DNA from: an uncultured Tateyamaria sp. | GTDB lineage: Bacteria > Pseudomonadota > Alphaproteobacteria > Rhodobacterales > Rhodobacteraceae | NCBI RefSeq assembly: GCF_947503705.1 | Contig: NZ_CANNES010000006.1 | Coordinates: 1 to 64,000 of the forward strand | Reading direction: 5' to 3' | Length of the DNA: 64,000 nt | In this document: piece by piece, positions 8,032 through 16,838 of the stretch | Numbering within the stretch: position 1 is the first letter of the stretch | How the letters are laid out: every line of letters begins with the position of its first letter | Translations under genes and position numbers: made by a program | Notes under the pieces: model-generated | Told to the model about the DNA's origin: nothing | Databases searched by the model: none | Seen by the model: only the letters and a program-made list of their open reading frames with translations

Positions 8032-8958
8032 TCAGGCGTTGGCTGGGCGGGCAGAGGCGCCGCCGTTTTCGATGGCCCAGTGGGCGTTGGTCTTGATCCC
8101 GCCCAGGGGAAAGAAATGGACGTTGGTGATGTTGAAATCAGGGTTGGCGGCCTTGTGGGCGGCCAGCTCAGAAATCACGTCCGTGGGTTCAAAGGGCATC
8201 AGCAGCTTGGTGACGTCCTTGGCGCGACGTTGCAGCACGCGCAGGGAAGGGCCCACGCCGCAGGCAATAGCGAACTTGATCATGGTCTGCAACTTGGCAG
8301 GACCCGCGATACCAATATGGATGGGCAAGTCGATACCTGCCGCCTTGATCGCGTCGGCCCATGTGATGATCGGGCCCGCCTCGAACGCAAATTGGGTGGC
8401 CAGTGCCATGTCGGCGTCCGTGCGTTCCGAAAACGCCTGTTTCCACGCCAGCGCCGCATCCACATTGGCCATGCCACCGTTTGGATCAATATCCTTGTTG
8501 CCCTCGGGGTGGCCCGCCACATGCAAACGCTTGAAGCCCGCCTTGTCGAACGCCCCGCTTTCCATCAGCTGCATGGAGCTGTCAAAGTCGCCATGGGGTT
8601 TGTCCACGCCGCCGGCCAAGAGCAAGGCCTGATCCACATTCGCCTCGCCCTGATAGCGGGCTATCCAGTCGGTCAGGGTTGCCGCATCCTTGATAATGCG
8701 GGCGGGAAAGTGGGGCATGACGGGAAAGCCATCGGCATTGAGGCGCTTGGCCGTGGCAACCATGTCCTCGATCGGCGTGCCCTCGATATGGGCGATATAG
8801 ACGCGGGTGCCCTCGGGGAGGATGGCGCGGAAATCCGGAACCTTCTCGGCGGTGCGGGGCATCACCTCGATGGAATAGTTCTGCAACAGGGCCTCAACCT
8901 CGGCGCTGAGCGTGCCCGCGACGGGCCCATCGTCTTTCTTGAATTTCAACAACGCCAT
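8032..8958 (-). CDS. Methylenetetrahydrofolate reductase-like protein
   Basis: The 308-residue protein resembles the MetF TIM-barrel flavoenzyme family, which reduces 5,10-methylene-THF to 5-methyl-THF. Recognisable segments are VYIAHIEGTPIEDMV, FPVMPHFPARII and the RLHVAGHPEGNKDI region. The ATG at 8958 has a GGGAG ribosome-binding site upstream; a longer in-frame extension is unlikely. It sits between a PF13769-type small gene and the methyl-THF:corrinoid methyltransferase, so the two enzymes would make and use methyl-THF in one operon. Confidence 0.85.
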   Translation of the reverse strand: MALLKFKKDDGPVAGTLSAEVEALLQNYSIEVMPRTAEKVPDFRAILPEGTRVYIAHIEGTPIEDMVATAKRLNADGFPVMPHFPARIIKDAATLTDWIARYQGEANVDQALLLAGGVDKPHGDFDSSMQLMESGAFDKAGFKRLHVAGHPEGNKDIDPNGGMANVDAALAWKQAFSERTDADMALATQFAFEAGPIITWADAIKAAGIDLPIHIGIAGPAKLQTMIKFAIACGVGPSLRVLQRRAKDVTKLLMPFEPTDVISELAAHKAANPDFNITNVHFFPLGGIKTNAHWAIENGGASARPANA

Positions 8959-9013
8959 TGCGGTTACTCCCATGCGGTCCAAGTGGACCCGTAGTTTTGA
9001 TGTCCAGGGCCGG

Positions 9014-9310
9014 TCAGGCCCAACCCTCATTGTCGATCAGCGCCTTGATGCGCGCCGTGTCATATTCGGTTTCAAGACGGACGGCCTCCGCCTCGGCCAC
9101 CACGTCGGGATCGCCCTCGACTGGGTAGGGGTCGGCCTTGCGCCACTCTGCAAGGTAGGCATCAGCATCCTTGGCATTCACCTTCATCGCGGCGCGGTCG
9201 ATGGCTTGCTCAAACCGCTCTTCGAGCTGGCGTTTGGAGCCACGGCGGCCTTTGCCTACGATGACTTGGGCCGGGATGTCGCGCCAATAAACGATGGTGA
9301 CGTCGGGCAT
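9014..9310 (-). CDS. Virulence-factor-like small protein (PF13769 type), one-carbon operon
   Basis: This 98-residue soluble protein begins MPDVTIVYWRDIPAQVIVG and matches what I know of the small family labelled virulence factor (PF13769) in alphaproteobacteria. The biochemical role of that family is unknown; the label does not imply pathogenicity. The ATG at 9310 has a GGAGG site. It is the first gene of the operon with the MetF-like reductase and the methyltransferase, which points to a part in folate one-carbon or methionine metabolism. That link is inference from position. Confidence 0.75.
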   Translation of the reverse strand: MPDVTIVYWRDIPAQVIVGKGRRGSKRQLEERFEQAIDRAAMKVNAKDADAYLAEWRKADPYPVEGDPDVVAEAEAVRLETEYDTARIKALIDNEGWA

Positions 9311-9525
9311 GTGATTCCTCCAGTGAGAGTTGGCCCTGAATACGGCACGATCAACGCACCACACGGCTCAATTTCGACAAAAGCAGTGACTGTTGCGACG
9401 CGGGGCGCGGGCGTGAGTCGGTTATGCAACAGCCTGCCAAAAACGTTTACCGGACTGTTGGCTTTGGACCAACGTTGTTAATCTAATATTAATATTCGTA
9501 AATCCTCAGGTTCAGGGCTGAAATC

Positions 9526-10191
9526 ATGGTTGTTCGCGTAGACCCAAGCAAGATTGCCTATATGGCGGTGCCCAAGGCGGCATGCTCTTCTGTAAAGGCG
9601 TCGCTTGCCGCACTTGATCCGACCCACTCGGTTGATGACCCCACCCAGATGGGTCAAAAAGAGGTGCACGCCTTTTATGCGACGCAACGCTTTCGTAAAC
9701 ATCGCTGGATGCATCTGGATGACTATTTCCGTTTTACGGTTGTGCGCGACCCTCTGAAACGCCTGTTGGGCGTCTATACCAACCGTGTCGTCGGCCTGCG
9801 CGAGCTTTATAATTGCCGCAAGATCAAACGGGGACGGGTTGACCTGCCCGCCGATCCTGATCCTGATTTCTTTTTCCAGCACCTCGAAGAATATGTTGAG
9901 GTATCCTCCAGCATCAAACATCACGCGCTGCCGACGGCCTTGTTCACAGGGCGCCGGTTTGATGTTTATACCAAAGTGTACAAGACCAACGAAATCAATG
10001 CGTTGTCGGCCGACCTCAGCGCGCATGTGGGCCGCGAAGTGGTTGTCCCGCACTTCAATTCCAGCGATCGACCACTGACCCTGGATGACCTCAAGCCCGA
10101 AACGCACCGCGTTCTGAAACAGCGGCTGGCGGCTGAATATGCGCATCTGGCCCGGTTTTTCGAAAATCCGCTGGAGCGTGTGGCAGCCTGA
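9526..10191 (+). CDS. Sulfotransferase family protein
   Basis: This 221-residue protein has the two nucleotide-binding motifs of PAPS-dependent sulfotransferases. The 5'-phosphosulfate loop is seen in AVPKAACSSVKASL near residue 18, and the 3'-phosphate motif in FTVVRDPLKRLLGVY near residue 76. It resembles the Sulfotransfer_2 group, which sulfates carbohydrates in other organisms. The acceptor substrate cannot be predicted. It stands alone, divergent from the one-carbon operon, after an AT-rich intergenic region (TAATATTAATATT near 9485). Confidence 0.85.
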   Translation: MVVRVDPSKIAYMAVPKAACSSVKASLAALDPTHSVDDPTQMGQKEVHAFYATQRFRKHRWMHLDDYFRFTVVRDPLKRLLGVYTNRVVGLRELYNCRKIKRGRVDLPADPDPDFFFQHLEEYVEVSSSIKHHALPTALFTGRRFDVYTKVYKTNEINALSADLSAHVGREVVVPHFNSSDRPLTLDDLKPETHRVLKQRLAAEYAHLARFFENPLERVAA

Positions 10192-10265
10192 CGGCGTCCA
10201 AGCCACTTGCGGGATCGTGTCCTAAGACATATCGTCACGACAACTCGATATGAAAGGCGCAGAAT

Positions 10266-11390
10266 ATGGCGCCAAAGCGTCCCCATGGTGCGGGCGCGCA
10301 AGCAACGCGAGGTGCGAGCCGTGCACCTCAGCCCGTGCCACGTGCCGATGGGTCGCCTGCGTTATACGCAGCGCTTGATCTCGGCACGAACAGTTGTCGT
10401 ATGTTGATCGCCGAGCCGCGAGGCGCGGGATTTCACGTTGTCGACAGTTTTTCCAAATCGGTTCAGTTGGGCATGGGGCTGGAACGGTCGGGTCGGCTGT
10501 CGCGCGGGTCCATGGCGCGCACAGTACAGGCGCTGCGCATCTGCCAGCAGAAACTCAAGCGCCACAAGGTCAAGCGCATGCGCCTCGTCGCGACCGAGGC
10601 ATGCCGCCGCGCGCTGAATGCCAAGGATTTCATCGACAGGGTGCACCGCGAGACCGGCCTGCGCCTCGATATCATCGAGCCAGAGGAAGAGGCGCGGTTG
10701 GCCGTCATTTCTTGCGCCCCGCTGGTCAGCCCCAAAACGGAAAACTTGTTGGTGGTTGACATTGGCGGCGGCTCGACCGAGCTGGTGTGGATTGATCTGG
10801 CCCATGTGCCCAAACATGACCGCCCTCAGGCGATCATGCGACTGCATTCGGGGTTCAAACAGGCATTGACCGATGTGCCCGAGGCCCGTGTCGTGGACTG
10901 GATCAGCGTGCCGTTGGGTGTCGCCACATTGCGCGAACAGTTTAATGACGTTGAGGACGATTCTGCGCGCTTTGCCCTGATGAGCTGGTTCTTTGAGGAA
11001 AACCTGTCGGATTTCTCGCCCTATCATGCGACCGAGCCGACAGAGCGGTTTCAGATCGTGGGCACCTCCGGCACGGTCACAACTGTCGCGGCCTCCCATC
11101 TGGGCCTCAAGCGGTATGACCGGACCAAGGTGGATGGGCTGCGCATGACGTCCGAACAGATCGACACGGTGATCCGATCCTATCTGGCGATGGGGCCTGG
11201 CGGGCGCCGTGCCGATCCGCGCATCGGCTCGGACCGTCATGCGTTGATCATGTCGGGGGCGGCGATCTTGCAAGCGCTGATGCGCTGCTGGCCCACGAAC
11301 CGCCTGTCTGTGGCCGACCGTGGCCTGCGCGAGGGGCTGCTTTACGCCCAGATGAGCGCGGATGGCGTGCTGGATACGGACGCGCTTTAG
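10266..11390 (+). CDS. ppx: Exopolyphosphatase / pppGpp phosphohydrolase family protein
   Basis: This 374-residue member of the Ppx/GppA family hydrolyses inorganic polyphosphate or pppGpp in related bacteria. The ASKHA fold is marked by ALDLGTNSCRMLI (near 36) and VVDIGGGSTELVW (near 163). It lacks the C-terminal HD-like half of E. coli Ppx and is therefore a short form common in alphaproteobacteria. The first 30 residues are a low-complexity Arg/Pro/Ala tail. It precedes rlmE, a pairing that may be one transcript. Symbol given by family; GppA activity is equally possible. Confidence 0.88.
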   Translation: MAPKRPHGAGAQATRGASRAPQPVPRADGSPALYAALDLGTNSCRMLIAEPRGAGFHVVDSFSKSVQLGMGLERSGRLSRGSMARTVQALRICQQKLKRHKVKRMRLVATEACRRALNAKDFIDRVHRETGLRLDIIEPEEEARLAVISCAPLVSPKTENLLVVDIGGGSTELVWIDLAHVPKHDRPQAIMRLHSGFKQALTDVPEARVVDWISVPLGVATLREQFNDVEDDSARFALMSWFFEENLSDFSPYHATEPTERFQIVGTSGTVTTVAASHLGLKRYDRTKVDGLRMTSEQIDTVIRSYLAMGPGGRRADPRIGSDRHALIMSGAAILQALMRCWPTNRLSVADRGLREGLLYAQMSADGVLDTDAL

Positions 11391-11466
11391 GGCGCAATCC
11401 AGGCGGGGTCCTTGATGATCGGCGCGCCACACGCTACCTGAACAGCAACTCAGACAGGTGATCCTC

Positions 11467-12219
11467 GTGGCCAAAACCCCAACCGGCAAAAGCAAGACCC
11501 CAAGTGGCAAGAACACCTCTGGCCGTGGGCAACGTGACCTCAAGGTCAAGGTAAAGTCCGCGCGCGGTCGCAAGCTGTCCTCGACCCGCTGGTTGCAACG
11601 GCAACTCAACGATCCCTATGTCAAACGCGCCACCGCCGAAGGATACCGGGGCCGTGCCGCCTACAAGATCATGGAACTGGACGACAAGTTTCGCTTTCTC
11701 GTTCCGGGTGCGCGGATTGTCGATCTGGGCGCAGCCCCAGGTGGCTGGTGTCAGGTTGCTGTCAAACGCTGCAACGTCCTGAACGAACGGTCGGGCAAGG
11801 CCGTGGGCACGATCCTCGGCATCGACCTGCAAGAGATGGAGCCGATTGCAGGTTGTGAATTGCACCAGCTGGATTTCATGGATGACGGCGCTGATGAGCA
11901 AGTCAAGGCTTGGCTGGGCGGCAAGGCCGATGTGGTGATGTCGGATATGGCGGCGGCATCTTCCGGTCACAAACAGACCGACCACCTGCGCATCATCTCG
12001 CTTTGCGAGGCGGCGGCCTATTTTGCCTTTGACGTGTTGGATGAGGGCGGCACATTTGTTGCCAAGGTTCTTGCAGGCGGGGCCGAGGGCAGCTTGCAAA
12101 AACTGCTCAAACAGCGCTTTGCCAAAGTGGCCAATGTGAAACCACCTGCCTCACGCTCTGACAGTTCAGAAAAGTTTGTGGTTGCGACCGGGTTCAAGGG
12201 CGCCATCGACGACGTCTGA
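11467..12219 (+). CDS. rlmE: 23S rRNA (uridine-2'-O)-methyltransferase RlmE
   Basis: RlmE (FtsJ/RrmJ) 2'-O-methylates U2552 in the peptidyl-transferase centre of 23S rRNA. The SAM motif [15 protein letters not shown] lies near residue 82. The K-D-K-E catalytic set is visible in [18 protein letters not shown] and FVAKVLAGG. The N-terminal tail is rich in Lys, Ser and Thr. Start GTG at 11467 (VAKTPTGKS) is preferred because an AGGTGATC stretch precedes it; GTG at 11458 would add three residues. It is 76 bases after ppx. Confidence 0.93.
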   Translation: MAKTPTGKSKTPSGKNTSGRGQRDLKVKVKSARGRKLSSTRWLQRQLNDPYVKRATAEGYRGRAAYKIMELDDKFRFLVPGARIVDLGAAPGGWCQVAVKRCNVLNERSGKAVGTILGIDLQEMEPIAGCELHQLDFMDDGADEQVKAWLGGKADVVMSDMAAASSGHKQTDHLRIISLCEAAAYFAFDVLDEGGTFVAKVLAGGAEGSLQKLLKQRFAKVANVKPPASRSDSSEKFVVATGFKGAIDDV

Positions 12220-12390
12220 TCTGGAAAAGGACCTCAAAGCCGCTTGTTTGACATCATCCTGGTGGTTGGTCGGATTGGCTGCGGGTGGCGCGATCATGTC
12301 GTCAACGTCGGTCTCAACAGACGGATCACCATGACGCAACAGGTCAAAGATACGCGCGTGACGGGGGTTGTTGGGATCGTGAAGGCTCAT
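12166..12390 (-). CDS. Possible small hypothetical protein (74 aa)
   Basis: An open frame beginning [19 protein letters not shown] has balanced, acidic, protein-like composition, unlike the other frames of this stretch. It overlaps the 3' end of rlmE in the opposite direction by 54 bases and has no clear ribosome-binding site. No family is recognised. It may be real, a remnant, or chance. Confidence 0.3.
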   Translation of the reverse strand: MSLHDPNNPRHARIFDLLRHGDPSVETDVDDMIAPPAANPTNHQDDVKQAALRSFSRSDVVDGALEPGRNHKLF

Positions 12391-12888
12391 GGCAGCAACA
12401 AAACACACTTTAGACAAGCAGGTCGGTCCAGCGCTCCGCGTGCAGATTGCGCAGCACAGGTAGTGTGCCAAACCGGGCGCCTTTGGGCAAGAAGGTTAAT
12501 ACGCCTGCGTATGTTGGATGAGCCTACTGCGGATGTCTTGAGCATTTTTTTCGTCGAACATCGGTCCTTAGTCGAGGCTCACCGCGTCAGGGACGTCACC
12601 GCCCGCGCCAAAAACGCGTCAGAGGCTGTGCCCGTTGGCGCTGCTGCGTCCTTTTTCTGCCCGCGCCGCAGCTCTTGCTGACGGATCAGTTCAAATAGGC
12701 GCATATGCGGCGTCATCTTAGCAAGGAACAGGTTCATTCGCAGGGGTTATCTGCAAAACCGAGCCAAGATTGGGCAAAGCTGTGGTCGCGATAAGGTTTT
12801 TTAGAGCAGACGCAAAGGATAAGCGGTTGTAGCGTTGACTTCGCTGCCATCGCGGATATTTCCTGCACTACCTAATCAGGAGTTGTAG
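12220..12888. other. Gene-poor 670-bp region between rlmE and a pseudogene
   Basis: No well-supported gene lies here. It holds two weak - strand small frames, several T-rich runs (near 12545 and 12799) and, at its right end, the ribosome-binding site AGGAG of the following pseudogene. The composition is slightly less GC-rich than the flanks, consistent with decaying or non-coding DNA. Confidence 0.5.
12579..12716 (-). CDS. Possible small hypothetical protein (45 aa)
   Basis: A short frame starting MTPHMRLFELIRQQELRRG is charged and helix-forming, with a low-complexity Ala/Thr middle. There is no strong ribosome-binding site and no recognised family. It is about 190 bases upstream of the 74-aa frame on the same strand. 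Support is weak; composition alone suggests coding. Confidence 0.22.
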   Translation of the reverse strand: MTPHMRLFELIRQQELRRGQKKDAAAPTGTASDAFLARAVTSLTR

Positions 12889-13305
12889 ATGCCGCGTTTC
12901 CTTATTTATGCCTTGATCCTGATCTTGCCGTGAAGCGCTTTTGCGCAACAGACGTCCTTCTTCCCTACATATGACGACTACTAGGCCTACGTGGATGCGC
13001 AGATTATGTCACGGGATTACATTCCATTGGTCGTTCAATTGGGGGGCGGGGACGCAATTACCAAGGAACAGTTGGAGAACTTCAAACGACAGTTGGATTT
13101 TCTTTATGTGCGCGACTTCGAAAACGTGAAAATCCTGAAGTCAGTCACACTTGAAAATGGGTTCGAACAAGAGGCGCGTGCCTATTGGTCGGGACTGACG
13201 GGCTATCTGTTCTACTATGCACTTTTACATCGCCGAGACGATGGAATCGTGGTTCTAGAGTTTGTGTTGAACTCGACGGCCAAATCGATCATGGACCGAT
13301 TCTAA
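12889..13305 (+). pseudogene. Secreted protein gene interrupted by two in-frame stop codons
   Basis: An ATG at 12889 follows an AGGAG ribosome-binding site. It opens a frame encoding a signal-peptide-like start (MPRFLIYALILILP, then after a TGA codon SAFAQQ). TGA at 12931-12933 and TAG at 12982-12984 interrupt the frame, which otherwise runs without break to a TAA at 13303-13305. The downstream 104 residues (about YVDAQIMSRDYIPLVVQL onward) keep good coding character. Each stop can come from one substitution, for instance TGG or CGA to TGA and CAG to TAG. The product is an unknown small periplasmic protein of about 138 residues. A shorter product starting at GTG 12991 is possible but would lack the signal. 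Confidence 0.75.
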
Positions 13306-13309
13306 TCCT

Positions 13310-14314
13310 CTAGATCGACAGCCGTGCGGCATGCGTCCCGCGCTCACGATAGGGCGTCGTGTCATAATGCGCCCTGTAGCATTTTGAGAAATGCGAAGGC
13401 GACGCAAAGCCGCAGGCCAACGCCACGTTGATCACGCTCATATCGGTCTGCATCAACAGGTTGCGGGCCTTTTGTAGGCGCAATTCCATGTAATAACGCT
13501 TGGGCGACCGGTTCAGATAGCGGCGGAACAAGCGTTCCAATTGCCGGGTCGACATGCCCACGTCTTTGGCCAGGATCGAAGGGCTGATCGGCTCTTCGAT
13601 GTTTTGCTCCATGATCTGGATGACCTGGCTCAGTTTCGGGTGGCGCACGCCGATACGGGTGGGCACGGACAAACGCTGGGTGTCCTGATCGGTCCGGATC
13701 GATGAATAGATCAGCTGATCGGCCACCGCATTGGCCAGTTCTTCACCGTGATCATCGGCAATCAGCTTGAGCATCAGATCAATGGAGGAGGTGCCGCCTG
13801 CCGTGGTGAGACGCGTGCCATCCACGACAAAGACCGACTTGGTCAGCTCGACCTCCTGAAACTCCTCGGCAAAGCTGTCCTGATTTTCCCAGTGGATCGT
13901 CGCCTTTTTCCCGTCCAGCAATCCGGCCTTGGCCAAGGTGTATGCGGCGGTGCACAGACCTGCGACAGACACGCCCTTGCGGGCCTCGCGGCGCAGCCAG
14001 CCCAAAAGACGTTTGGTGGTGGCCGCTTGTACGTCAATCCCACCGCATAGCATCACCACGTCATCGCGGCTCAATTCATCCAGATCACCATCAAGGGCAA
14101 AGCCCGCCCCGGCCGAGCAATGGGCGATCTCGCCCCCCTCACCGATGATGCGCCAGCTGTATAATTCGCGTTCGGCCATGCGGTTGGCGATACGCAGGCT
14201 TTCAATGGCTGCGGAGAAGCAAAGAAGGGTGAAATTATCAAGGAGTACAAACACGTAACGCGTAGGTTTGTGCGTGTCGTCATGGGTCCGGGTGGCCGGG
14301 CGCGAGGTCGACAT
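13310..14314 (-). CDS. GlxA-type AraC-family regulator with DJ-1/PfpI-like sensor domain
   Basis: This 334-residue regulator has an N-terminal glutamine-amidotransferase-1-like (DJ-1/PfpI) domain, from FVLLDNFTLLCFSAAIESL to about residue 200. CGG and GLCTAAYTLA mark the nucleophile-elbow region. The C-terminal part is an AraC-type double helix-turn-helix with VALACGFASPSHFSKCYR. The architecture is shared with GbdR and CdhR, which sense glycine betaine and carnitine, and with other quaternary-amine regulators. A betaine-related role is therefore reasonable but unproven, because no target operon adjoins it. It converges on the pseudogene with four bases between. Confidence 0.9.
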   Translation of the reverse strand: MSTSRPATRTHDDTHKPTRYVFVLLDNFTLLCFSAAIESLRIANRMAERELYSWRIIGEGGEIAHCSAGAGFALDGDLDELSRDDVVMLCGGIDVQAATTKRLLGWLRREARKGVSVAGLCTAAYTLAKAGLLDGKKATIHWENQDSFAEEFQEVELTKSVFVVDGTRLTTAGGTSSIDLMLKLIADDHGEELANAVADQLIYSSIRTDQDTQRLSVPTRIGVRHPKLSQVIQIMEQNIEEPISPSILAKDVGMSTRQLERLFRRYLNRSPKRYYMELRLQKARNLLMQTDMSVINVALACGFASPSHFSKCYRAHYDTTPYRERGTHAARLSI

Positions 14315-14498
14315 TGCGGCGGGTTCCTGTTGTTATCGGTGCCCCGGGGACACACGGCTGTTTATTGCCTGCAAAAGACCTTGAGCACGGGCCAAACGCC
14401 GCGTCAAGAGGGCGCATTTGGGATATGGTCACCTCGGCCAGCCTTTTGTATAGAGGGACCGCGATCATGGGATCGCTAACATTTTGCGGAGAGAGACG

Positions 14499-15872
14499 AT
14501 GAACGATTGGACAAAATCTGACTGGCGCGCCAAGCCCCGGGTACAGATGCCCGATTATACTGACCAAGCGGCACTGAATGCCGTCGAGGGCCAGCTCTCC
14601 AAGTATCCGCCCTTGGTGTTTGCGGGTGAGGCCCGTCGGCTCAAGGCACATCTGGGTGCGGCTGGTCGCGGCGACGCTTTTCTGCTTCAGGGTGGAGATT
14701 GCGCGGAATCCTTTGAGCAGTTCAGCGCGGACAGCATTCGCGACACGTTCAAGGTAATGCTGCAGATGGCCATGGTGCTGACCTACGGCGCCAAGGTGCC
14801 CGTGATCAAGCTAGGCCGCATGGCCGGTCAGTTCGCCAAGCCGCGTTCGGCCAATACCGAAACAGTGAACGGCGTCGAGTTGCCTAGCTACCGCGGTGAC
14901 ATCATCAACGATCTGGCCTTCACGCCAGAGGCGCGGATCCCCGATCCGGCCAAGATGTTGCAAGCCTACACCCAGGCGGCGGCAACACTGAACCTACTGC
15001 GCGCCTTTTCGACCGGTGGTTTTGCGGACATGCACATGGTGCATTCCTGGACGCTCGGCTTTGCCGAGGGCAACGGGGCCGAGAAATACCGCGAGATTGC
15101 CACGCGCATTCAGGACACGATTGATTTCATGGCAGCCGCAGGCATCGACGCCGACACGACGCATGAATTCTCGACCGTGGAATTCTACACCAGCCACGAA
15201 TCTCTGCTGTTGGAATATGAAGAGGCGCTGACGCGGCTTGATTCCACTTCTGGCAAGTGGCTTGCCGGCTCGGGTCACATGATCTGGATCGGTGACCGTA
15301 CGCGTCAGCCTGACGGGGCTCATGTGCAATTTGCCAGCGGGGTTCTGAACCCCATCGGTTTGAAATGTGGTCCCACCATGACCAGCGACGACCTCAAGTT
15401 GTTGATGGCCAAATTGAACCCTGAAAACGAGCCGGGCCGCTTGTCCTTGATTGCGCGATTTGGTGCGGGGGCGGTGGGCGAACATCTGCCGCGCCTGATC
15501 AATACTGTCCGCGAGGAAGGGGCGAATGTTACCTGGGTATGCGATGCAATGCATGGCAACACGATCAAGTCGTCCACGGGCTACAAAACCCGGCCCTTCG
15601 ACTCGGTGCTCCGTGAGGTGCGCGAATTCTTTGGCGTGCATGAGGCGGAAGGCACTGTGCCGGGCGGCGTGCACTTCGAGATGACCGGCCAGGACGTCAC
15701 CGAATGCACCGGTGGCGTGCGTGCAGTCAGCGACGAGGATCTGAGCGACCGGTATCACACGGCCTGCGATCCACGCCTAAACGCGTCGCAATCGCTGGAA
15801 TTGGCGTTCCTGGTGGCAGAAGAACTGTCGAACCTGCGTTCGGCACGGGCCAAGGCGCGCGCGGCCAGCTAA
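14499..15872 (+). CDS. aroG: Class II 3-deoxy-7-phosphoheptulonate (DAHP) synthase
   Basis: The first enzyme of the shikimate pathway joins phosphoenolpyruvate and erythrose 4-phosphate. The 457-residue protein is of the plant/actinobacterial class II type, with [12 protein letters not shown] near residue 62, the [14 protein letters not shown] loop near 105 and [12 protein letters not shown] near 345. ATG 14499 is preceded by a GGAGAG ribosome-binding site. Gene names for class II enzymes vary, so the symbol is by function. A strong terminator follows. aroQ of the same pathway lies at 52 kb in this window, unlinked. Confidence 0.95.
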   Translation: MNDWTKSDWRAKPRVQMPDYTDQAALNAVEGQLSKYPPLVFAGEARRLKAHLGAAGRGDAFLLQGGDCAESFEQFSADSIRDTFKVMLQMAMVLTYGAKVPVIKLGRMAGQFAKPRSANTETVNGVELPSYRGDIINDLAFTPEARIPDPAKMLQAYTQAAATLNLLRAFSTGGFADMHMVHSWTLGFAEGNGAEKYREIATRIQDTIDFMAAAGIDADTTHEFSTVEFYTSHESLLLEYEEALTRLDSTSGKWLAGSGHMIWIGDRTRQPDGAHVQFASGVLNPIGLKCGPTMTSDDLKLLMAKLNPENEPGRLSLIARFGAGAVGEHLPRLINTVREEGANVTWVCDAMHGNTIKSSTGYKTRPFDSVLREVREFFGVHEAEGTVPGGVHFEMTGQDVTECTGGVRAVSDEDLSDRYHTACDPRLNASQSLELAFLVAEELSNLRSARAKARAAS

Positions 15873-15893
15873 AAAACCGACGACGAAGAAATT

Positions 15894-15925
15894 GCGCGTT
15901 CGGCTGATCCGGGCGCGCCTTTTTT
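15894..15925 (+). terminator. Rho-independent terminator after the DAHP synthase gene
   Basis: A 10-bp stem with two G-U pairs (GCGCGTTCGG and CCGGGCGCGC, loop CTGAT) is followed by CTTTTTT. It sits 22 bases after the stop codon and is a textbook intrinsic terminator. Confidence 0.9.
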
Positions 15926-15943
15926 CGTGCCTGATAGAGATGA

Positions 15944-16645
15944 TCAGTCGTCGTTCTTGACCAGACGCAGATAGGGCACATCAGGCCGGGGCGCGTGCGC
16001 CTCAAACCGCACCTTGGGTTCCGCAAAGCCATCGACGCCGGTGCGCATCGGCGCAGGCTCGGGCTTGGGATCAGGCTGCGAGGCGGGCAAGGTCGATGGG
16101 GCAGAGATCGAGCGGATTTTGGCCCCCACAACGTCAAATCGGCGCGGCGCGCGGCCAATGTCGCCCTGCGCGACAAAACAGCCCAAAACACGGCTGACGT
16201 CGCCAAGATCGCTTTTCAACGGCAAGAGCAGCAAACGCGCATCCATGTGGGGTTTGTTCACACCAACTTCACCGCTCAGTCGCAATTCGCTGACGGCGGG
16301 GCGTTGAAACACTTCCTCCAGCGCGTCCGACACCTGACGGCGCCCGGGGGGCGTAATGAAGGAGGTCAGCGGCATGCCGCGCACCTCCATCCCCATCAGA
16401 TCGCTCAGGTGGCTGCCGGCAATGCGGATGCGAGCCATGCCGGGGGCGATGCGTTCCAGCACGAACGTGTATTCCAGGGCGGATTCGATCCCGCGCGGGT
16501 CAATCTCGGACCGCTTGGGCATCATCCGCATACCACGCAGACCTTCCCAATAGGCCTCAACCTGGGAAATTGCGGAGTATCCGATCTCTGCGCGAAATTC
16601 TGTCATTGCAACAATATTGTGGGCCTTCGGGTCAGATTTGTCCAT
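15944..16645 (-). CDS. PAS-domain protein (PAS_5 type) of unknown function
   Basis: The 233-residue protein has one alphaproteobacterial PAS_5-like domain over about residues 22-165, including EAYWEGLRGMRMMPKRSEIDP and a RIRIAGSHLSDLMGMEVRG strand-helix region. A disordered Pro-rich tail follows. No output domain is present, so any signalling must go through a partner. It is transcribed away from yicC. A TTAACCAT octamer lies in the shared upstream region. Confidence 0.8.
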   Translation of the reverse strand: MDKSDPKAHNIVAMTEFRAEIGYSAISQVEAYWEGLRGMRMMPKRSEIDPRGIESALEYTFVLERIAPGMARIRIAGSHLSDLMGMEVRGMPLTSFITPPGRRQVSDALEEVFQRPAVSELRLSGEVGVNKPHMDARLLLLPLKSDLGDVSRVLGCFVAQGDIGRAPRRFDVVGAKIRSISAPSTLPASQPDPKPEPAPMRTGVDGFAEPKVRFEAHAPRPDVPYLRLVKNDD

Positions 16646-16752
16646 TGCCTGCGTCTCTCACTGGTTATTCGGTACATGGACACGTCCAATGTGGTTGTCC
16701 TCGACACAATGCATATCAAATTTGCAGGGTAATTGGCGTTAAATCCTTACAA

Positions 16753-16760
16753 ATGGTTAA
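16753..16760 (-). promoter_or_regulatory. CtrA half-site-like octamer TTAACCAT
   Basis: The octamer TTAACCAT (on the - strand) equals the half-site of the CtrA response regulator. It lies between the divergent PAS-protein and yicC genes. A second TTAA at 16739-16742 is not at the 7-base spacing, so only a half-site is present. Weak evidence. Confidence 0.25.
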
Positions 16761-16838
16761 CCTACGGCGCCGCGACACAAGATGATGCGAGCGGGCTTTG
16801 GCTTGCCTGAGCCTGCGGTTCGCCCTAAAGCCACAGTC

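Noticed and set aside
6928-8994. A 688-codon open frame on the + strand
   Set aside because: It is the antisense shadow of the MetF-like and methyltransferase genes; its product is Gly/His-rich and matches no family, while the - strand genes have clear motifs.
10362-11609. A 415-codon open frame on the - strand
   Set aside because: Antisense shadow of ppx and the start of rlmE, with His/Arg-rich low-quality protein sequence.
12244-12681. A 145-codon + strand frame after rlmE
   Set aside because: Composition is unlike a real protein, there is no ribosome-binding site, and the opposite strand has more protein-like short frames.
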